Source of the DNA: Bacteroidaceae bacterium
GTDB lineage: Bacteria; Bacteroidota; Bacteroidia; Bacteroidales; Bacteroidaceae
NCBI GenBank assembly: GCA_017622815.1
Contig: JAGAQH010000032.1
Span: 1-32,812 of the forward strand
DNA: 32,812 nt
Direction of reading: 5' to 3'
The first letter of the stretch is position 1; the number at the start of each line of letters is the position of its first letter. Under the pieces are notes generated by a model. It ran no database searches. It saw only the letters and a list, made by a program, of their open reading frames with translations, and had not been told where the DNA came from. Shown piece after piece: positions 1 to 8,559 of the stretch. The translations under genes were made by a program, and so were the position numbers.

Positions 1-34
1 GCTAGCTTGCTTGCTTGCGTGCTAGCTTGCTTGC
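1..34. repeat. Short GCTTGC-rich direct repeat at the left edge
   Basis: The 14-mer GCTAGCTTGCTTGC occurs at 1-14 and again at 21-34, joined by TTGC-type units. It is low-complexity and may continue beyond the window. The bases from here to the pckA terminator (35-280) are AT-rich, and I see no supported gene in them. Confidence 0.7.
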
Positions 35-280
35 TAACAAAATAATCCGAACCACCAAGGATATCGGCAGTTATTTTAGTGATGTTATGGATGTTTGTCA
101 GCATGCAATCTCTTATGATATTCTATACTCGCAATGCAAATTTACTAAAAAAATCCCATCAAACAAAGAGATGGTCAAAATATTATCTACTCCTTGTAAA
201 CAATATAGATTTCACGAGTTTATATGCAAGCAAAGAGCAAGAGAAGGATACAATCCAGAGGTCTACATAGAGAAAAGGTC

Positions 281-322
281 AAAACAAAAAAAAGGTTCCC
301 CACCTGTGAGGATGGGGAACCT
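281..322 (-). terminator. Intrinsic terminator of pckA
   Basis: On the minus strand a perfect 10-bp stem (arms 293-302 and 313-322, AGGTTCCCCA/TGGGGAACCT, 10-nt loop) is followed by a run of T interrupted by one G (complement of 281-292). It begins about 33 nt after the pckA stop, so it is a textbook Rho-independent terminator for that gene. Confidence 0.9.
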
Positions 323-355
323 GATATAGAGGATTATATTATCCTTGCTTTGTAA

Positions 356-1957
356 TTACAGCTGGGGACCAGCGGCAACGAGAGCCTTACCAGCCTCGTT
401 GGTGGTGTACTTGGCGAAGTTCTTGATGAAGCGAGCAGCCAAGTCCTTAGCCTTCTCCTCCCACTCAGCAGCAGTAGCGTAAGTGTCGCGAGGATCGAGG
501 ATAGCAGGATTTACGTTGGGCAGAGCGGTGGGAACCTCGAAGTCGAACAGAGGAATCTTCTTGGTCTCAGCCTTCAGGATGCTGCCGTCCAGGATAGCGT
601 CGATGATACCGCGTGTATCGGGAATTGAGATACGCTTGCCGGTACCGTTCCAACCAGTGTTAACCAAGTAAGCCTTGGCACCTGATACGTTCATCTTCTT
701 AACCAGCTCCTCAGCATACTTTGTGGGGTGCAGCTCCAGGAATGCCTGGCCGAAGCAAGCAGAGAATGTGGGAGTGGGCTCGGTGATACCGCGCTCTGTA
801 CCTGCCAACTTGGCGGTGAAACCGCTCAGGAAGTAGTACTGGCACTGCTCGGGAGTCAGGATAGAAACGGGAGGCAGTACGCCGAATGCGTCGGCAGACA
901 GGAAGATAACGTTCTTAGCTGCGGGAGCAGAGCTGCCGGGCTGGATGTTGTTGATGTGGTTGATGGGGTAAGAAACGCGGGTGTTCTCGGTAGCGCTCTT
1001 GTCGTTGAAGTCGATAGTACCGTCCTCGGCAACGATAACGTTCTCCAGAAGAGCGTTACGCTTGATGGCGCCGTAGATGTCGGGCTCGTGCTCCTTAGAC
1101 AGACCGATAACCTTAGCATAGCAGCCGCCCTCGAAGTTGAAGATACCGTTGTCGTCCCAACCGTGCTCGTCGTCACCAATCAGACGGCGCTTGGGATCGG
1201 TAGACAGAGTGGTCTTACCGGTACCAGACAGACCGAAGAAGATAGCGGTGTTCTCACCGTTCATGTCGCAGTTTGCAGAGCAGTGCATAGAAGCGATGCC
1301 CTGGAGAGGCAGGTAGTAGTTCATCATAGAGAACATACCCTTCTTCATCTCACCACCGTACCAAGTGTTGATGATAACCTGCTCGCGGCTGGTGATGTTG
1401 AATGCTACGCAAGTCTCAGAGTTGATACCCAGTTCCTTCCAGTTCTCAACCTTAGCCTTAGAAGCGTTGTAAACAACGAAGTTGGGCTCGAAGTTGGCCA
1501 GTTCCTCAGCGGTAGGCTGGATGAACATGTTGGTAACGAAGTGTGCCTGCCATGCTACCTCAACGATGAAGCGTACAGCCATGCGGGTGTCAGCGTTGGC
1601 ACCGCAGAAGCAGTCAACCACATAGAGGTTCTTGTTAGACAGCTCCTTCTTGGCGATATCCTTCAGAGCGGCCCAAGCCTCCTCGGTGATGGGCTTATTG
1701 TCATTCTTGTAATCATCAGAAGTCCACCATACGGTATCCTTAGAGTTCTCGTCCATAACGATGAACTTGTCCTTAGGAGAACGGCCGGTGTAAACGCCTG
1801 TCATCACGTTGACAGCGTCCAGCTCGGTGTTCTGGCCCTTCTCGTAACCCTCGAGACCAGCCTTGGTCTCCTCGGCGAACAACTGCTCATAAGAGGGGTT
1901 GTGTGCAATCACGGTAGAACCGGTGATGCCATACTGTGTCAAATCTAATGTTGCCAT
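356..1957 (-). CDS. pckA: Phosphoenolpyruvate carboxykinase (ATP)
   Basis: This enzyme interconverts oxaloacetate plus ATP with phosphoenolpyruvate plus CO2. In Bacteroidales it often works in the carboxylating direction, on the route to succinate and propionate. The 533-residue product has the usual length of ATP-dependent PEPCK. It carries the kinase-1 P-loop GLSGTGKTT at residues 242-250, the metal-binding kinase-2 segment DDEHGWDD at 262-269, and the conserved [14 protein letters not shown] block near 352-365. The start [10 protein letters not shown] is the only sensible N-terminus, and a promoter box lies about 50 nt upstream. The gene has its own promoter and terminator, so it is probably monocistronic. 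Its strong codon bias fits high expression. The opposite strand has a 406-codon open frame that is only a shadow. Confidence 0.97.
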   Translation of the reverse strand: MATLDLTQYGITGSTVIAHNPSYEQLFAEETKAGLEGYEKGQNTELDAVNVMTGVYTGRSPKDKFIVMDENSKDTVWWTSDDYKNDNKPITEEAWAALKDIAKKELSNKNLYVVDCFCGANADTRMAVRFIVEVAWQAHFVTNMFIQPTAEELANFEPNFVVYNASKAKVENWKELGINSETCVAFNITSREQVIINTWYGGEMKKGMFSMMNYYLPLQGIASMHCSANCDMNGENTAIFFGLSGTGKTTLSTDPKRRLIGDDEHGWDDNGIFNFEGGCYAKVIGLSKEHEPDIYGAIKRNALLENVIVAEDGTIDFNDKSATENTRVSYPINHINNIQPGSSAPAAKNVIFLSADAFGVLPPVSILTPEQCQYYFLSGFTAKLAGTERGITEPTPTFSACFGQAFLELHPTKYAEELVKKMNVSGAKAYLVNTGWNGTGKRISIPDTRGIIDAILDGSILKAETKKIPLFDFEVPTALPNVNPAILDPRDTYATAAEWEEKAKDLAARFIKNFAKYTTNEAGKALVAAGPQL

Positions 1958-2003
1958 TGTCTGATAGTTTATTAAGTTTGGTTTATGTTTTTTCTTTCCG
2001 TTG

Positions 2004-2011
2004 CAAATATA
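2004..2011 (-). promoter_or_regulatory. Bacteroidota -7 box for pckA
   Basis: On the minus strand the octamer TATATTTG fits the Bacteroidota sigma-ABfr -7 consensus TAnnTTTG, about 47 nt upstream of the pckA start. No clear -33 TTTG is visible at the expected 19-20 bp, so the call rests on the -7 box and its position. Confidence 0.55.
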
Positions 2012-2073
2012 GCAAATTATAACGAGAACACATAGAAGATTTTAATAATAAATTGCGCTCAACCTCCTTTTTG

Positions 2074-2439
2074 CTATCTTAATATTGCAACAATAGCATC
2101 CTTTTGGTCCTGCGACACTTCATTGTGCTGCAAAAGGAATTCCATAAAGCGCACGATGTCACCGTTGAAAAAGTCCTCGCCTACCTTTTCCATGACTCTC
2201 TGGCAATACTCCTCCTTCGTTATCCTGGGCGTATAGTATTGCATGGAGCCTACGCGGTCCATTTTGCAGAATCCCTTGCGAACAAGTATCTTCATGAAGG
2301 TGGCGGTAGTGGTGTAGGCGGGCTTGGGTTCCTCGAATCCTTCCTGTATGTCACGAACGAATCCGCCCTTGGTGGGTAGGGCCCAAAGGTTCAGCATGCA
2401 CTGGAACTCTGAGCGCGTCATAAATCTATTGTCTGTCAT
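2074..2439 (-). CDS. BlaI/MecI/CopY-family transcriptional repressor
   Basis: This small winged-helix repressor has 121 residues from MTDNRFMTRSEF. The pattern fits the BlaI/MecI family: an N-terminal helix ending LNLWALP, the recognition-helix region YTTTATFMKILVRKGF (about residues 39-54), a wing containing YYTPRITKEEY, and a C-terminal dimerisation part. The upstream in-frame ATG at 2493 would place the start inside the probable promoter and operator, so I chose 2439. Family members act as dimers and are usually inactivated by proteolysis triggered by a BlaR1/MecR1-type sensor. No such sensor is next to this gene. The target is unknown; a perfect inverted repeat around its own promoter suggests autoregulation. 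Confidence 0.85.
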   Translation of the reverse strand: MTDNRFMTRSEFQCMLNLWALPTKGGFVRDIQEGFEEPKPAYTTTATFMKILVRKGFCKMDRVGSMQYYTPRITKEEYCQRVMEKVGEDFFNGDIVRFMEFLLQHNEVSQDQKDAIVAILR

Positions 2440-2450
2440 CGTAATATAAA

Positions 2451-2506
2451 ATGTGTTGTTATCATGCTTTCTTCTGCACTGCAAAGTTAGCACAATAACA
2501 ACACAT
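2451..2506 (-). promoter_or_regulatory. Promoter and candidate operator pair of the BlaI-like gene
   Basis: ATGTGTTGTTAT at 2451-2462 and its exact reverse complement ATAACAACACAT at 2495-2506 form a perfect 12-bp inverted repeat with a 32-nt spacer. The minus-strand -7 box TAACTTTG (complement of 2482-2489) lies between the arms, about 43 nt upstream of the chosen start. The arms sit on either side of the polymerase site, as expected for an autorepressor. That role is inferred. Confidence 0.6.
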
Positions 2507-2580
2507 CGGGCCGTGCCTTTCTATATTCCTAAACACTATCGCATAAGATTTAACGATATTTTAGCATACAGAGGGACAAA

Positions 2581-4536
2581 TTAACGACTATTTCTTTTCC
2601 TCTTCTCCTCTTCCCTCTCCTTGTTGCGATCTCTTGGCGTCTTCGTCCTGTCGGCCTTCTGCTTTATGAGGGTCTGAGGTTTCTGGCTCATCACAGGTAT
2701 GCCGTAGATGTCCCATTCCTGCTCCATGTCCCATGCAGCCCTGACACCAATGGGCTTAGGGAAATAGAATACAAGTTCCGGCTGTATGTTGTTGTCATAG
2801 TTTCCGGCATCCCAGATGCCATTGCCGTTCTTGTCTGCAAAGCAACGCATGTAATATGTATCGGGCTTGAGGAAATAGAACTCTGCCGTGCCGGAGGCTG
2901 AGGCTTTCTGCTGGGTAACGACCTTGTCGGAACTGTTGAGCAGTTGCACCATCATACATGTGTCAGGGGAGATGAGGTTTACTATCAGTGTTCCGTACTC
3001 CTCCAGTTTGCGTACACGTATCTCGCTCTTCTTCTTCTTGTTTGTCGTGCCCATTACACCCACAATGGTGGCAGAGTCCACGGTAAGGCTGTACTTGTAG
3101 TCGGGCTGCCACTCGGCATACAGCGTATAGGACTTGGCGACGTGCTGGGTGGGAAGTACGAGGAACGGTTCCTCGTAGAGGTTGGAGTCGCGTACCATAT
3201 ACAGATGTATGCGCGAGGTATCTATGGAACTTATAGGCTCGTCCACCTGAATGACGATATTCTTGTTGGGGTCCAGTACTCCGGACGGGGTAATCCTCAT
3301 TTCAAGGTATTCGTGTTCATGAGGATTCTCTTCTGGCGGAAGCGGAGTCTTGCTCTTCTTTGCCCTCTTCTCGCGGTTCTTGTTCCATTCGTCAATGTTT
3401 TTCTGCCGCTCCTCGCTGATTTTCGCCCATCCATTGCGTGCCACAAGCACGAACGTATCCGTGCGCCACGTCAGATTGCCCAACGTGTCGGTATCAAGAC
3501 TGCGCATCTCCATCTCCAGACTGTCGGTTCTATGCGTGAATGCCGTATCGGTAATCCAATAGGTCAGGGTGTCGTTCTTCTCACTTGCTTCAAGCACAAG
3601 GCATGATTCGTCAAAGTTCAGTCCCTTTATGACAGGGAGGGTATCAACCGGAGCAGTGAAGTACAACCTGAACCAGTCGGGCTCAAGGCGCTCGGTTTTC
3701 AGGAGGTGAAGGTCCTGGCCTCCCTCAAGGAAAGAACGCAGTATTATGTCGTCCGGGAAATAGTGCGTGTATGGCACCACCCTGATGGAGTCGTAGTATA
3801 TGGAGTCGCGCCAACAGGTGTCCATGCGCAAGTCTGGCTTGCTGCTGGGAATATAGACGGTAGTGTCAAAGGCTATCGCCTCGGACTTCTGGCTGAAACG
3901 GTAGTCGCCGTCGGCATCCTGCAAGGCAAAAATCCTATACCGTCCAGGCGCAATGCCCTTGATGGAGAAGCGTCCGCTGCCGTTGGTGCGGGATACGCGT
4001 ATAAGCGACTTGGTACGGAAAAGGCTGTCGGCATACGTGCTGTCGGCACGATACAGGCCAACGAGCATGCCCTTGACAGGTTCCATATTCTCTGCGGCAA
4101 GAACATGCCCCGACATTTCCATCGTGTCTATTACAGCGCCGGTACTGAAACTGTAGGTATAGAAACCCATGGGGTTGCCCTCGTTGTTATCCTCGATGGC
4201 GTCGCTGAAGTCCACGGTATATGTGACATCGCTCTGCAGGGAGTCGAACAAGGTAATCTTGATCTTCTTGCCTGCCGCACGCACATTGGCCACCTCCAGC
4301 TGTGGAGGAGAGATGACAACCTTCTCGTTGGCATTGGCCAGTCTCACGAACTCGTTGAAGTATATGCTTATCTTCTGCGACTTCACGTTGACGGCCCTGT
4401 CGGCAGGACTGGCGCCGATCACCTCAGGCGGTTCCTCGTCATACCTGCCTCCGTCCGGAGCGCCGATGTTGGCACAGGACACGATGGCCAGCATGGTTGT
4501 GAGCAGTATCAGAAAGAGTATGGTGATTCTACGCAT
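2581..4536 (-). CDS. Ig-like domain lipoprotein (SbsA Ig-like type)
   Basis: This is a 651-residue exported protein. The N-terminus MRRITILFLILLTTML is a hydrophobic signal, followed by a lipobox IVSC with Cys21 as the likely lipidated residue. Residues about 35-135 (EEPPEVIGASPADRAVNVKSQ onward, then IYFNEFV) match the bacterial SbsA Ig-like domain common in Bacteroidota envelope proteins. A prealbumin-like or CNA-B-like stretch near 140-230 contains GRFSIKGIAPGRYRIFALQD. A second such stretch near 570-600 contains FYFLKPDTYYMRCFADKNGNGIWD. The C-terminus is very basic (KEREEEKRKRNSR). It starts 4 nt after the GH3 gene, so it is the last gene of the acpP operon. The molecular role is unknown; gliding or secretion accessory proteins and plain structural lipoproteins share this layout. 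Confidence 0.8.
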   Translation of the reverse strand: MRRITILFLILLTTMLAIVSCANIGAPDGGRYDEEPPEVIGASPADRAVNVKSQKISIYFNEFVRLANANEKVVISPPQLEVANVRAAGKKIKITLFDSLQSDVTYTVDFSDAIEDNNEGNPMGFYTYSFSTGAVIDTMEMSGHVLAAENMEPVKGMLVGLYRADSTYADSLFRTKSLIRVSRTNGSGRFSIKGIAPGRYRIFALQDADGDYRFSQKSEAIAFDTTVYIPSSKPDLRMDTCWRDSIYYDSIRVVPYTHYFPDDIILRSFLEGGQDLHLLKTERLEPDWFRLYFTAPVDTLPVIKGLNFDESCLVLEASEKNDTLTYWITDTAFTHRTDSLEMEMRSLDTDTLGNLTWRTDTFVLVARNGWAKISEERQKNIDEWNKNREKRAKKSKTPLPPEENPHEHEYLEMRITPSGVLDPNKNIVIQVDEPISSIDTSRIHLYMVRDSNLYEEPFLVLPTQHVAKSYTLYAEWQPDYKYSLTVDSATIVGVMGTTNKKKKSEIRVRKLEEYGTLIVNLISPDTCMMVQLLNSSDKVVTQQKASASGTAEFYFLKPDTYYMRCFADKNGNGIWDAGNYDNNIQPELVFYFPKPIGVRAAWDMEQEWDIYGIPVMSQKPQTLIKQKADRTKTPRDRNKEREEEKRKRNSR

Positions 4537-4540
4537 TGCC

Positions 4541-6055
4541 TTATCTTGTTCCGTTAAAAGCCAGCATTTCTTCTATATGCACCCTATTGTTGGACAGGCG
4601 GGGCACCTTGTGCTGTCCGCCCAGTTTGCCCTTGGACGCAAGCCAGTCGTGGAAGAGCCCCTTGCGTGCCGCAACGAGTTCCAGGGGCTGGAGCGTGATG
4701 TCCTTGTAGCGCTTGGCCTCGTAGTCGGAGTTGACATGCTGCAGGGTTTCATCCAATATCCGCGCAAACAAGGCGATGTCTGCCGGTTCCTTGGCAAACT
4801 CCACCAGCCACTGGTGACGGCATTTGCCTTCTCCGTCCATGAAGACAGGGGCTGCCGTATATTCCAATACCTGTGCACCCGTCTGACGGCATGCTTCGGC
4901 CAGGCCCACCTCGGCATTGTCTACAATCAGCTCTTCACCAAAGGCATTTATGAAGAACTTGGTGCGTCCTGTGATGACGAACTTGTATGGGTCCTTGCCG
5001 GTGAAACGCACCGTGTCGCCAATCATGTAGCGCCACAATCCGCTGGAGGTACTGATGAGCATGGCATAGTTCCTGCCTGTCTCCACTCCCCAAAGGGGCA
5101 CGACATGAGGATTGGGGCTTTCCAACTCGTCCATGGGGATGAACTCATAGAAGACACCGTAGTCGAGCATGAGGCTCATGGAGAGGTCGGAGGGGTCGTC
5201 CTGAATGCCGAAGAAGCCTTCGCTGGCATTGTAGGTCTCCATGTAGTGCATGTTGGCAGACGGTATCAGTTTCCTGTACTGCTCGCGGTACGGCGTGAAC
5301 GCCACACCTCCATGGAAGAACATTTCCAGATTGGGCCACACCTCGGACAGGTTGTCCTTACCTGTAATCTCCAGCACACGGTTCATCACGGAGAGCATCC
5401 ATGAAGGCACGCCGCTGAGATTGGTGACATTTTCCCTGATGGCCTCGTGTGCAATGCGGTCGCGCTTCAGTTCAAAGTCGGACAGCAGGGCAGTCTCCTT
5501 CTTGGGGACACGCACAAGGTTGACCAGAGGATTGATGTTCTCTATCAGTATGGCGCTGAGGTCGCCCACCAGAGAGTTCTTGAGATTATAGTTGGATGCA
5601 TGGCTGCCTCCCAGTATCAGGGCCTTGCCGTCGAAGATACGGCTATGGGGATTGTTGCCCAGATACCATGCCACGGCATCCCTGCCACCGGCATAATGGG
5701 TATCCCTAAGGCCATCCTGGCTGACGGGGATGAACTTGCTCTTGTCGTTGGTGGTTCCGCTGGATTTGGCATACCATCGCACCTGCCCCGGCCAAAGGAC
5801 ATCCCTTTCGCCCTGGCGCATACGGTCGATGGCCAGTTTAAGGTCCTCGTAGGTATTCACGGGTGAGGACGCGGCAAAGTCCTCGTACGTACGCAGGGAT
5901 TCAAAGCCGTGCTCCCTTCCCCACTCTGTCCGTTCAGCCTTGGATGTCAGGCGTCTGAGCACCTGCATCTGCAACTGCTCCGCTTGTGTCTGGTACTTGC
6001 TCAGCGCATTTCTCCTCAGCGCAAACAAGGGACGTATTATCGGTGTTATCGCCAT
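4541..6055 (-). CDS. GH3-family acyl-adenylate ligase
   Basis: The 504-residue product matches the GH3 auxin-responsive promoter family, whose plant members adenylate an acyl acid and conjugate it to an amino acid. Visible family motifs are the ATP-binding segment AKSSGTTNDKSKFIPVS at residues 96-112, TYNASEGFFGIQ in the middle, and the GLWRYMIGDTVRF block. The bacterial substrate is not known. The start MAITPIIRPLFALRR agrees with the N-terminus I recall for Bacteroidales GH3 proteins, and it places the first 122 nt inside the end of rnc. A later Met at residue 30 is the only plausible alternative. It sits in an operon with acpP and fabF, so an acyl substrate from lipid metabolism is a reasonable but unproven guess. 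Confidence 0.88.
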   Translation of the reverse strand: MAITPIIRPLFALRRNALSKYQTQAEQLQMQVLRRLTSKAERTEWGREHGFESLRTYEDFAASSPVNTYEDLKLAIDRMRQGERDVLWPGQVRWYAKSSGTTNDKSKFIPVSQDGLRDTHYAGGRDAVAWYLGNNPHSRIFDGKALILGGSHASNYNLKNSLVGDLSAILIENINPLVNLVRVPKKETALLSDFELKRDRIAHEAIRENVTNLSGVPSWMLSVMNRVLEITGKDNLSEVWPNLEMFFHGGVAFTPYREQYRKLIPSANMHYMETYNASEGFFGIQDDPSDLSMSLMLDYGVFYEFIPMDELESPNPHVVPLWGVETGRNYAMLISTSSGLWRYMIGDTVRFTGKDPYKFVITGRTKFFINAFGEELIVDNAEVGLAEACRQTGAQVLEYTAAPVFMDGEGKCRHQWLVEFAKEPADIALFARILDETLQHVNSDYEAKRYKDITLQPLELVAARKGLFHDWLASKGKLGGQHKVPRLSNNRVHIEEMLAFNGTR

Positions 6056-6869
6056 TGTCTTCTATTTGTTTCACTTCCAGAACCTTTGTTCTCAGTGCAT
6101 TATTCTTCTTCAGCCTTGCCAGGGCCTCCTTGGCGGCCTGCTGGTGGCTTTCCTTCTTGCTGTATCCCATGCCTCGCCCGCATTCCACTCCTGATATGAG
6201 TACACTGGTCAGGAAACGTGGCGACAAGGTACCTTCCTCCTTGCTTTCCTCAAGGAGGATGAACTCGGCATTGACATGGTACTTCTGACACCACTCCAAC
6301 AGGCGGCTTTTGAAATTGGATTCCTTGTAGGCTATCCTGTCGAGGTTGATATACTTGCCCAGGATGCGGTTCCTGACAAACCACTTGCAGTATTCGTAGC
6401 CTCTGTCAAGATACACCGCACCGACAAGCGCCTCAAAGGCATTGCCCGCCATATAGCTGTTATGCGTGCGTCCCATAAGGTCGCTGCGTATCAGGTCGGT
6501 CAGGCCCATCTCGTCGGCCAAATGACCGAGTGTCTCGCGCTGGACAACCTTGCTCCGCACACTGGTAAGAAAACCTTCTCTTTTGCCTTGGAAGTGGTTA
6601 TAAAGGATATCGCCCACCACAGCATCCAGTATGGCGTCGCCCAGATATTCCAGACGCTCGTTGTTGGAAAGCCGGCCCTTTCCCTCCTTCACCGACATGC
6701 TCTTGTGTGTCAGGGCCTGGCGGTAGAGGTCTATCTTCCTCGGATAGAAACCCAGGATACCGTAAAAAGAACGATAAAGCTGCCTGTCACGTCGGAAAGG
6801 CAACCTTATCGCATCTATTATGTTTCCTGCTTTCACAGATATGTTTCTGTCAAAACCGGGGAACGTCAT
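5934..6869 (-). CDS. rnc: Ribonuclease III
   Basis: This double-strand-specific endoribonuclease matures rRNA and cuts structured mRNAs. The 311-residue product has the signature NNERLEYLGDAI at residues 69-80 (acidic E71, E74, D78), the second catalytic segment GNAFEALVGAVYLD at 142-155 (E146), and a C-terminal double-stranded RNA-binding domain ending about residue 262 (GYSKKESHQQAAKEALARL). Asn143 takes the place of the Asp found in E. coli RNase III (D114). I recall this as usual in Bacteroidales orthologues. A tail of about 50 low-complexity acidic residues follows the RNA-binding domain; its last ~40 codons overlap the GH3 gene in another frame. It lies 18 nt after fabF in the conserved acpP-fabF-rnc order. 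Confidence 0.96.
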   Translation of the reverse strand: MTFPGFDRNISVKAGNIIDAIRLPFRRDRQLYRSFYGILGFYPRKIDLYRQALTHKSMSVKEGKGRLSNNERLEYLGDAILDAVVGDILYNHFQGKREGFLTSVRSKVVQRETLGHLADEMGLTDLIRSDLMGRTHNSYMAGNAFEALVGAVYLDRGYEYCKWFVRNRILGKYINLDRIAYKESNFKSRLLEWCQKYHVNAEFILLEESKEEGTLSPRFLTSVLISGVECGRGMGYSKKESHQQAAKEALARLKKNNALRTKVLEVKQIEDNGDNTDNTSLVCAEEKCAEQVPDTSGAVADAGAQTPDIQG

Positions 6870-6887
6870 CCCCCGGTTGTGGATTCA

Positions 6888-8153
6888 CTATTCTACGTAC
6901 TTCTTGAAGATGACACAGGCATTGTGTCCGCCGAAGCCGAAAGTGTTGCTCAGGGCGGCACGAACCTCGCGCTTCTGGGGCTGGCCGAAGGTGAAGTTCA
7001 GGCTGTAGTCTATCTCGGGATCCTCGTCGCCCTCCTCGTGATTGATGGTGGGAGGAACGATGTCTTCCTTGACTGACATCACGCTGGCCATTGCCTCTAT
7101 GGCACCGGCTGCACCGAGAAGGTGTCCGGTCATGGACTTGGTGCTGCTGATGTTCAGCTTGTAGGCGTGCTCACCGAAGAGCGACTTGATGGCCTTCACC
7201 TCGCTGATGTCTCCTACGGGAGTGCTGGTGCCGTGAACGTTGATATAGTCAATGTCCTCGGGCTGCATGCCTGCATCCTCCAGGGCATTCTGCATCACCA
7301 GGATTGCGCCCAATCCCTCGGGATGGGAAGCGGTGATGTGATGCGCATCGGCACTCATGCCTGCGCCCACCATCTCGGCATATATCTTGGCACCGCGGGC
7401 CTTGGCGTGCTCCAGTTCCTCAAGAATCAGACATGCGCTGCCCTCTGCCATTACGAAACCGTCGCGGCTGGCACTGAAGGGACGGCTTGCCGTCTGGGGA
7501 GAATCGTTGCGTGTGCTCAGGGCGTGCATTGCCACGAAACCGCCCACACCGGCACATGTGATTGCCGCCTCGGCACCACCTGTAACGATGACGTTTGCCT
7601 TACCCAGGCGAATCAGGTTGAATGCATCGGCCAGGGCGTTGGTACTGCTGGCGCAAGCACTGGAGGTGATGTAGTTGGGACCGTGGAATCCGTACTTGAT
7701 GCTGATGTGGCCGGCACAGATGTCGGCAATCATCTTGGGCACGAAGAAGGGGTTGAACTTTGGACCGATGGTCTCAGCCGTTTTGGCATAGGAAGTAACC
7801 TCCTCCTCGTATGTCTTCATGCCGCCGATGCCGACACCCATTACCACACCCACGCGGTTCTTGTCCAGAGCCTCTATGTCCATGGCACTGTCCTCCACGG
7901 CCATCTGGGCCGCAGCCAATGCGTAGTGGCAATAGGGGTCCATCTTGCGGGCTTCCTTGCGGTCGATATATTTGGTGACGTCGAAGTCCTTCACCTCACA
8001 GGCGAACTGTGTCTTGAACTTCTCTGCGTTGAAACGTGTGATGGGGGCTGCTCCGCTGACACCTGCCAGCATGTTCTGCCATGTCTCCTCGGCAGTATTA
8101 CCGATAGGCGTAACGGCACCCATACCGGTAACGACAACTCTCTTCAATTCCAT
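6888..8153 (-). CDS. fabF: 3-oxoacyl-[acyl-carrier-protein] synthase II
   Basis: This enzyme condenses malonyl-ACP with acyl-ACP to elongate fatty acids in the cytoplasmic type II pathway. The 421-residue thiolase-fold product shows the complete active site: nucleophile Cys167 in SSACASS, His307 in NVHGTSTPVGD, Lys339, and His344 in KSMTGHLLGAAG. The glycine-rich C-terminal NTFGFGGHNA is intact. Length and the N-terminus MELKRVVVTGMGAVTPIG are standard. It follows acpP after 87 nt and precedes rnc by 18 nt, as in many Bacteroidota. All three are probably expressed from the promoter upstream of acpP. Confidence 0.98.
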   Translation of the reverse strand: MELKRVVVTGMGAVTPIGNTAEETWQNMLAGVSGAAPITRFNAEKFKTQFACEVKDFDVTKYIDRKEARKMDPYCHYALAAAQMAVEDSAMDIEALDKNRVGVVMGVGIGGMKTYEEEVTSYAKTAETIGPKFNPFFVPKMIADICAGHISIKYGFHGPNYITSSACASSTNALADAFNLIRLGKANVIVTGGAEAAITCAGVGGFVAMHALSTRNDSPQTASRPFSASRDGFVMAEGSACLILEELEHAKARGAKIYAEMVGAGMSADAHHITASHPEGLGAILVMQNALEDAGMQPEDIDYINVHGTSTPVGDISEVKAIKSLFGEHAYKLNISSTKSMTGHLLGAAGAIEAMASVMSVKEDIVPPTINHEEGDEDPEIDYSLNFTFGQPQKREVRAALSNTFGFGGHNACVIFKKYVE

Positions 8154-8240
8154 ATAAAAGGGAAATAGTTGCCCAGTGGCTTACCTCTGGAGGAAGACCA
8201 CCCGACAACTATTATAGATTAAGTAGTGTAAAACTTCAGA

Positions 8241-8474
8241 TTACTTATTGCTTTCAATATAAGCGATAGCGTCAGCTACGGTTGAGATCTTCTCAGCCTT
8301 GTCATCGGGAATAGTGATATCGAAAGTCTTCTCGAACTCCATGATCAGCTCAACGGTATCCAAAGAGTCTGCACCAAGGTCGTTGGTGAAGCTTGCCTCG
8401 GGCACTACGTCTGCCTCGTCAACACCCAACTTGTCTACAATAATCTCCTTAACTTTTGCTTCAATTTCAGACAT
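8241..8474 (-). CDS. acpP: Acyl carrier protein
   Basis: This 77-residue acidic carrier holds growing fatty acids on a phosphopantetheine arm. The attachment site is Ser37 in the motif [17 protein letters not shown] set the start at [18 protein letters not shown] because this is the normal ACP N-terminus. The in-frame ATG at 8531 would add 19 residues and lies in the promoter region. It is the first gene of the acpP-fabF-rnc-GH3-lipoprotein operon. The next gene, fabF, is its direct partner enzyme. Confidence 0.98.
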   Translation of the reverse strand: MSEIEAKVKEIIVDKLGVDEADVVPEASFTNDLGADSLDTVELIMEFEKTFDITIPDDKAEKISTVADAIAYIESNK

Positions 8475-8528
8475 ATTCTTTACGTTTAAGTTAATTGTAC
8501 TCTTTTTGTCTTTCTCGTTTTCTGGGTG

Positions 8529-8559
8529 CAAAGTAAAGACTTTTTAAGGATATTAGCAA
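8529..8559 (-). promoter_or_regulatory. Probable promoter of the acpP operon
   Basis: On the minus strand TTG (complement of 8557-8559), 20 bp, then TTACTTTG (complement of 8529-8536) is a near match to the Bacteroidota promoter; one base of TAnnTTTG differs. It lies 55 nt upstream of the acpP start. Confidence 0.45.

Noticed and set aside
15-329. 104-codon plus-strand frame left of pckA
   Set aside because: It begins inside the GCTTGC repeat and reads through the whole pckA terminator hairpin. It has no family resemblance and no promoter box.
728-1948. 406-codon frame antisense to pckA
   Set aside because: It is a shadow of the strongly biased pckA codons, with Val/Leu/Gly-rich nonsense sequence and no domain.
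2440-2493. Longer start for the BlaI-like protein (MLTLQCRRKH...)
   Set aside because: It would place the start codon inside the promoter and inverted repeat; family proteins begin near MTDNRF.
7122-8168. 348-codon frame antisense to fabF
   Set aside because: fabF is intact on the other strand with all catalytic residues; the antisense product is Cys/His/Gly-rich and unlike any family.
8241-8531. 96-residue ACP start ([10 protein letters not shown]...)
   Set aside because: It includes 19 residues foreign to ACP and reaches the promoter box at 8529-8536.
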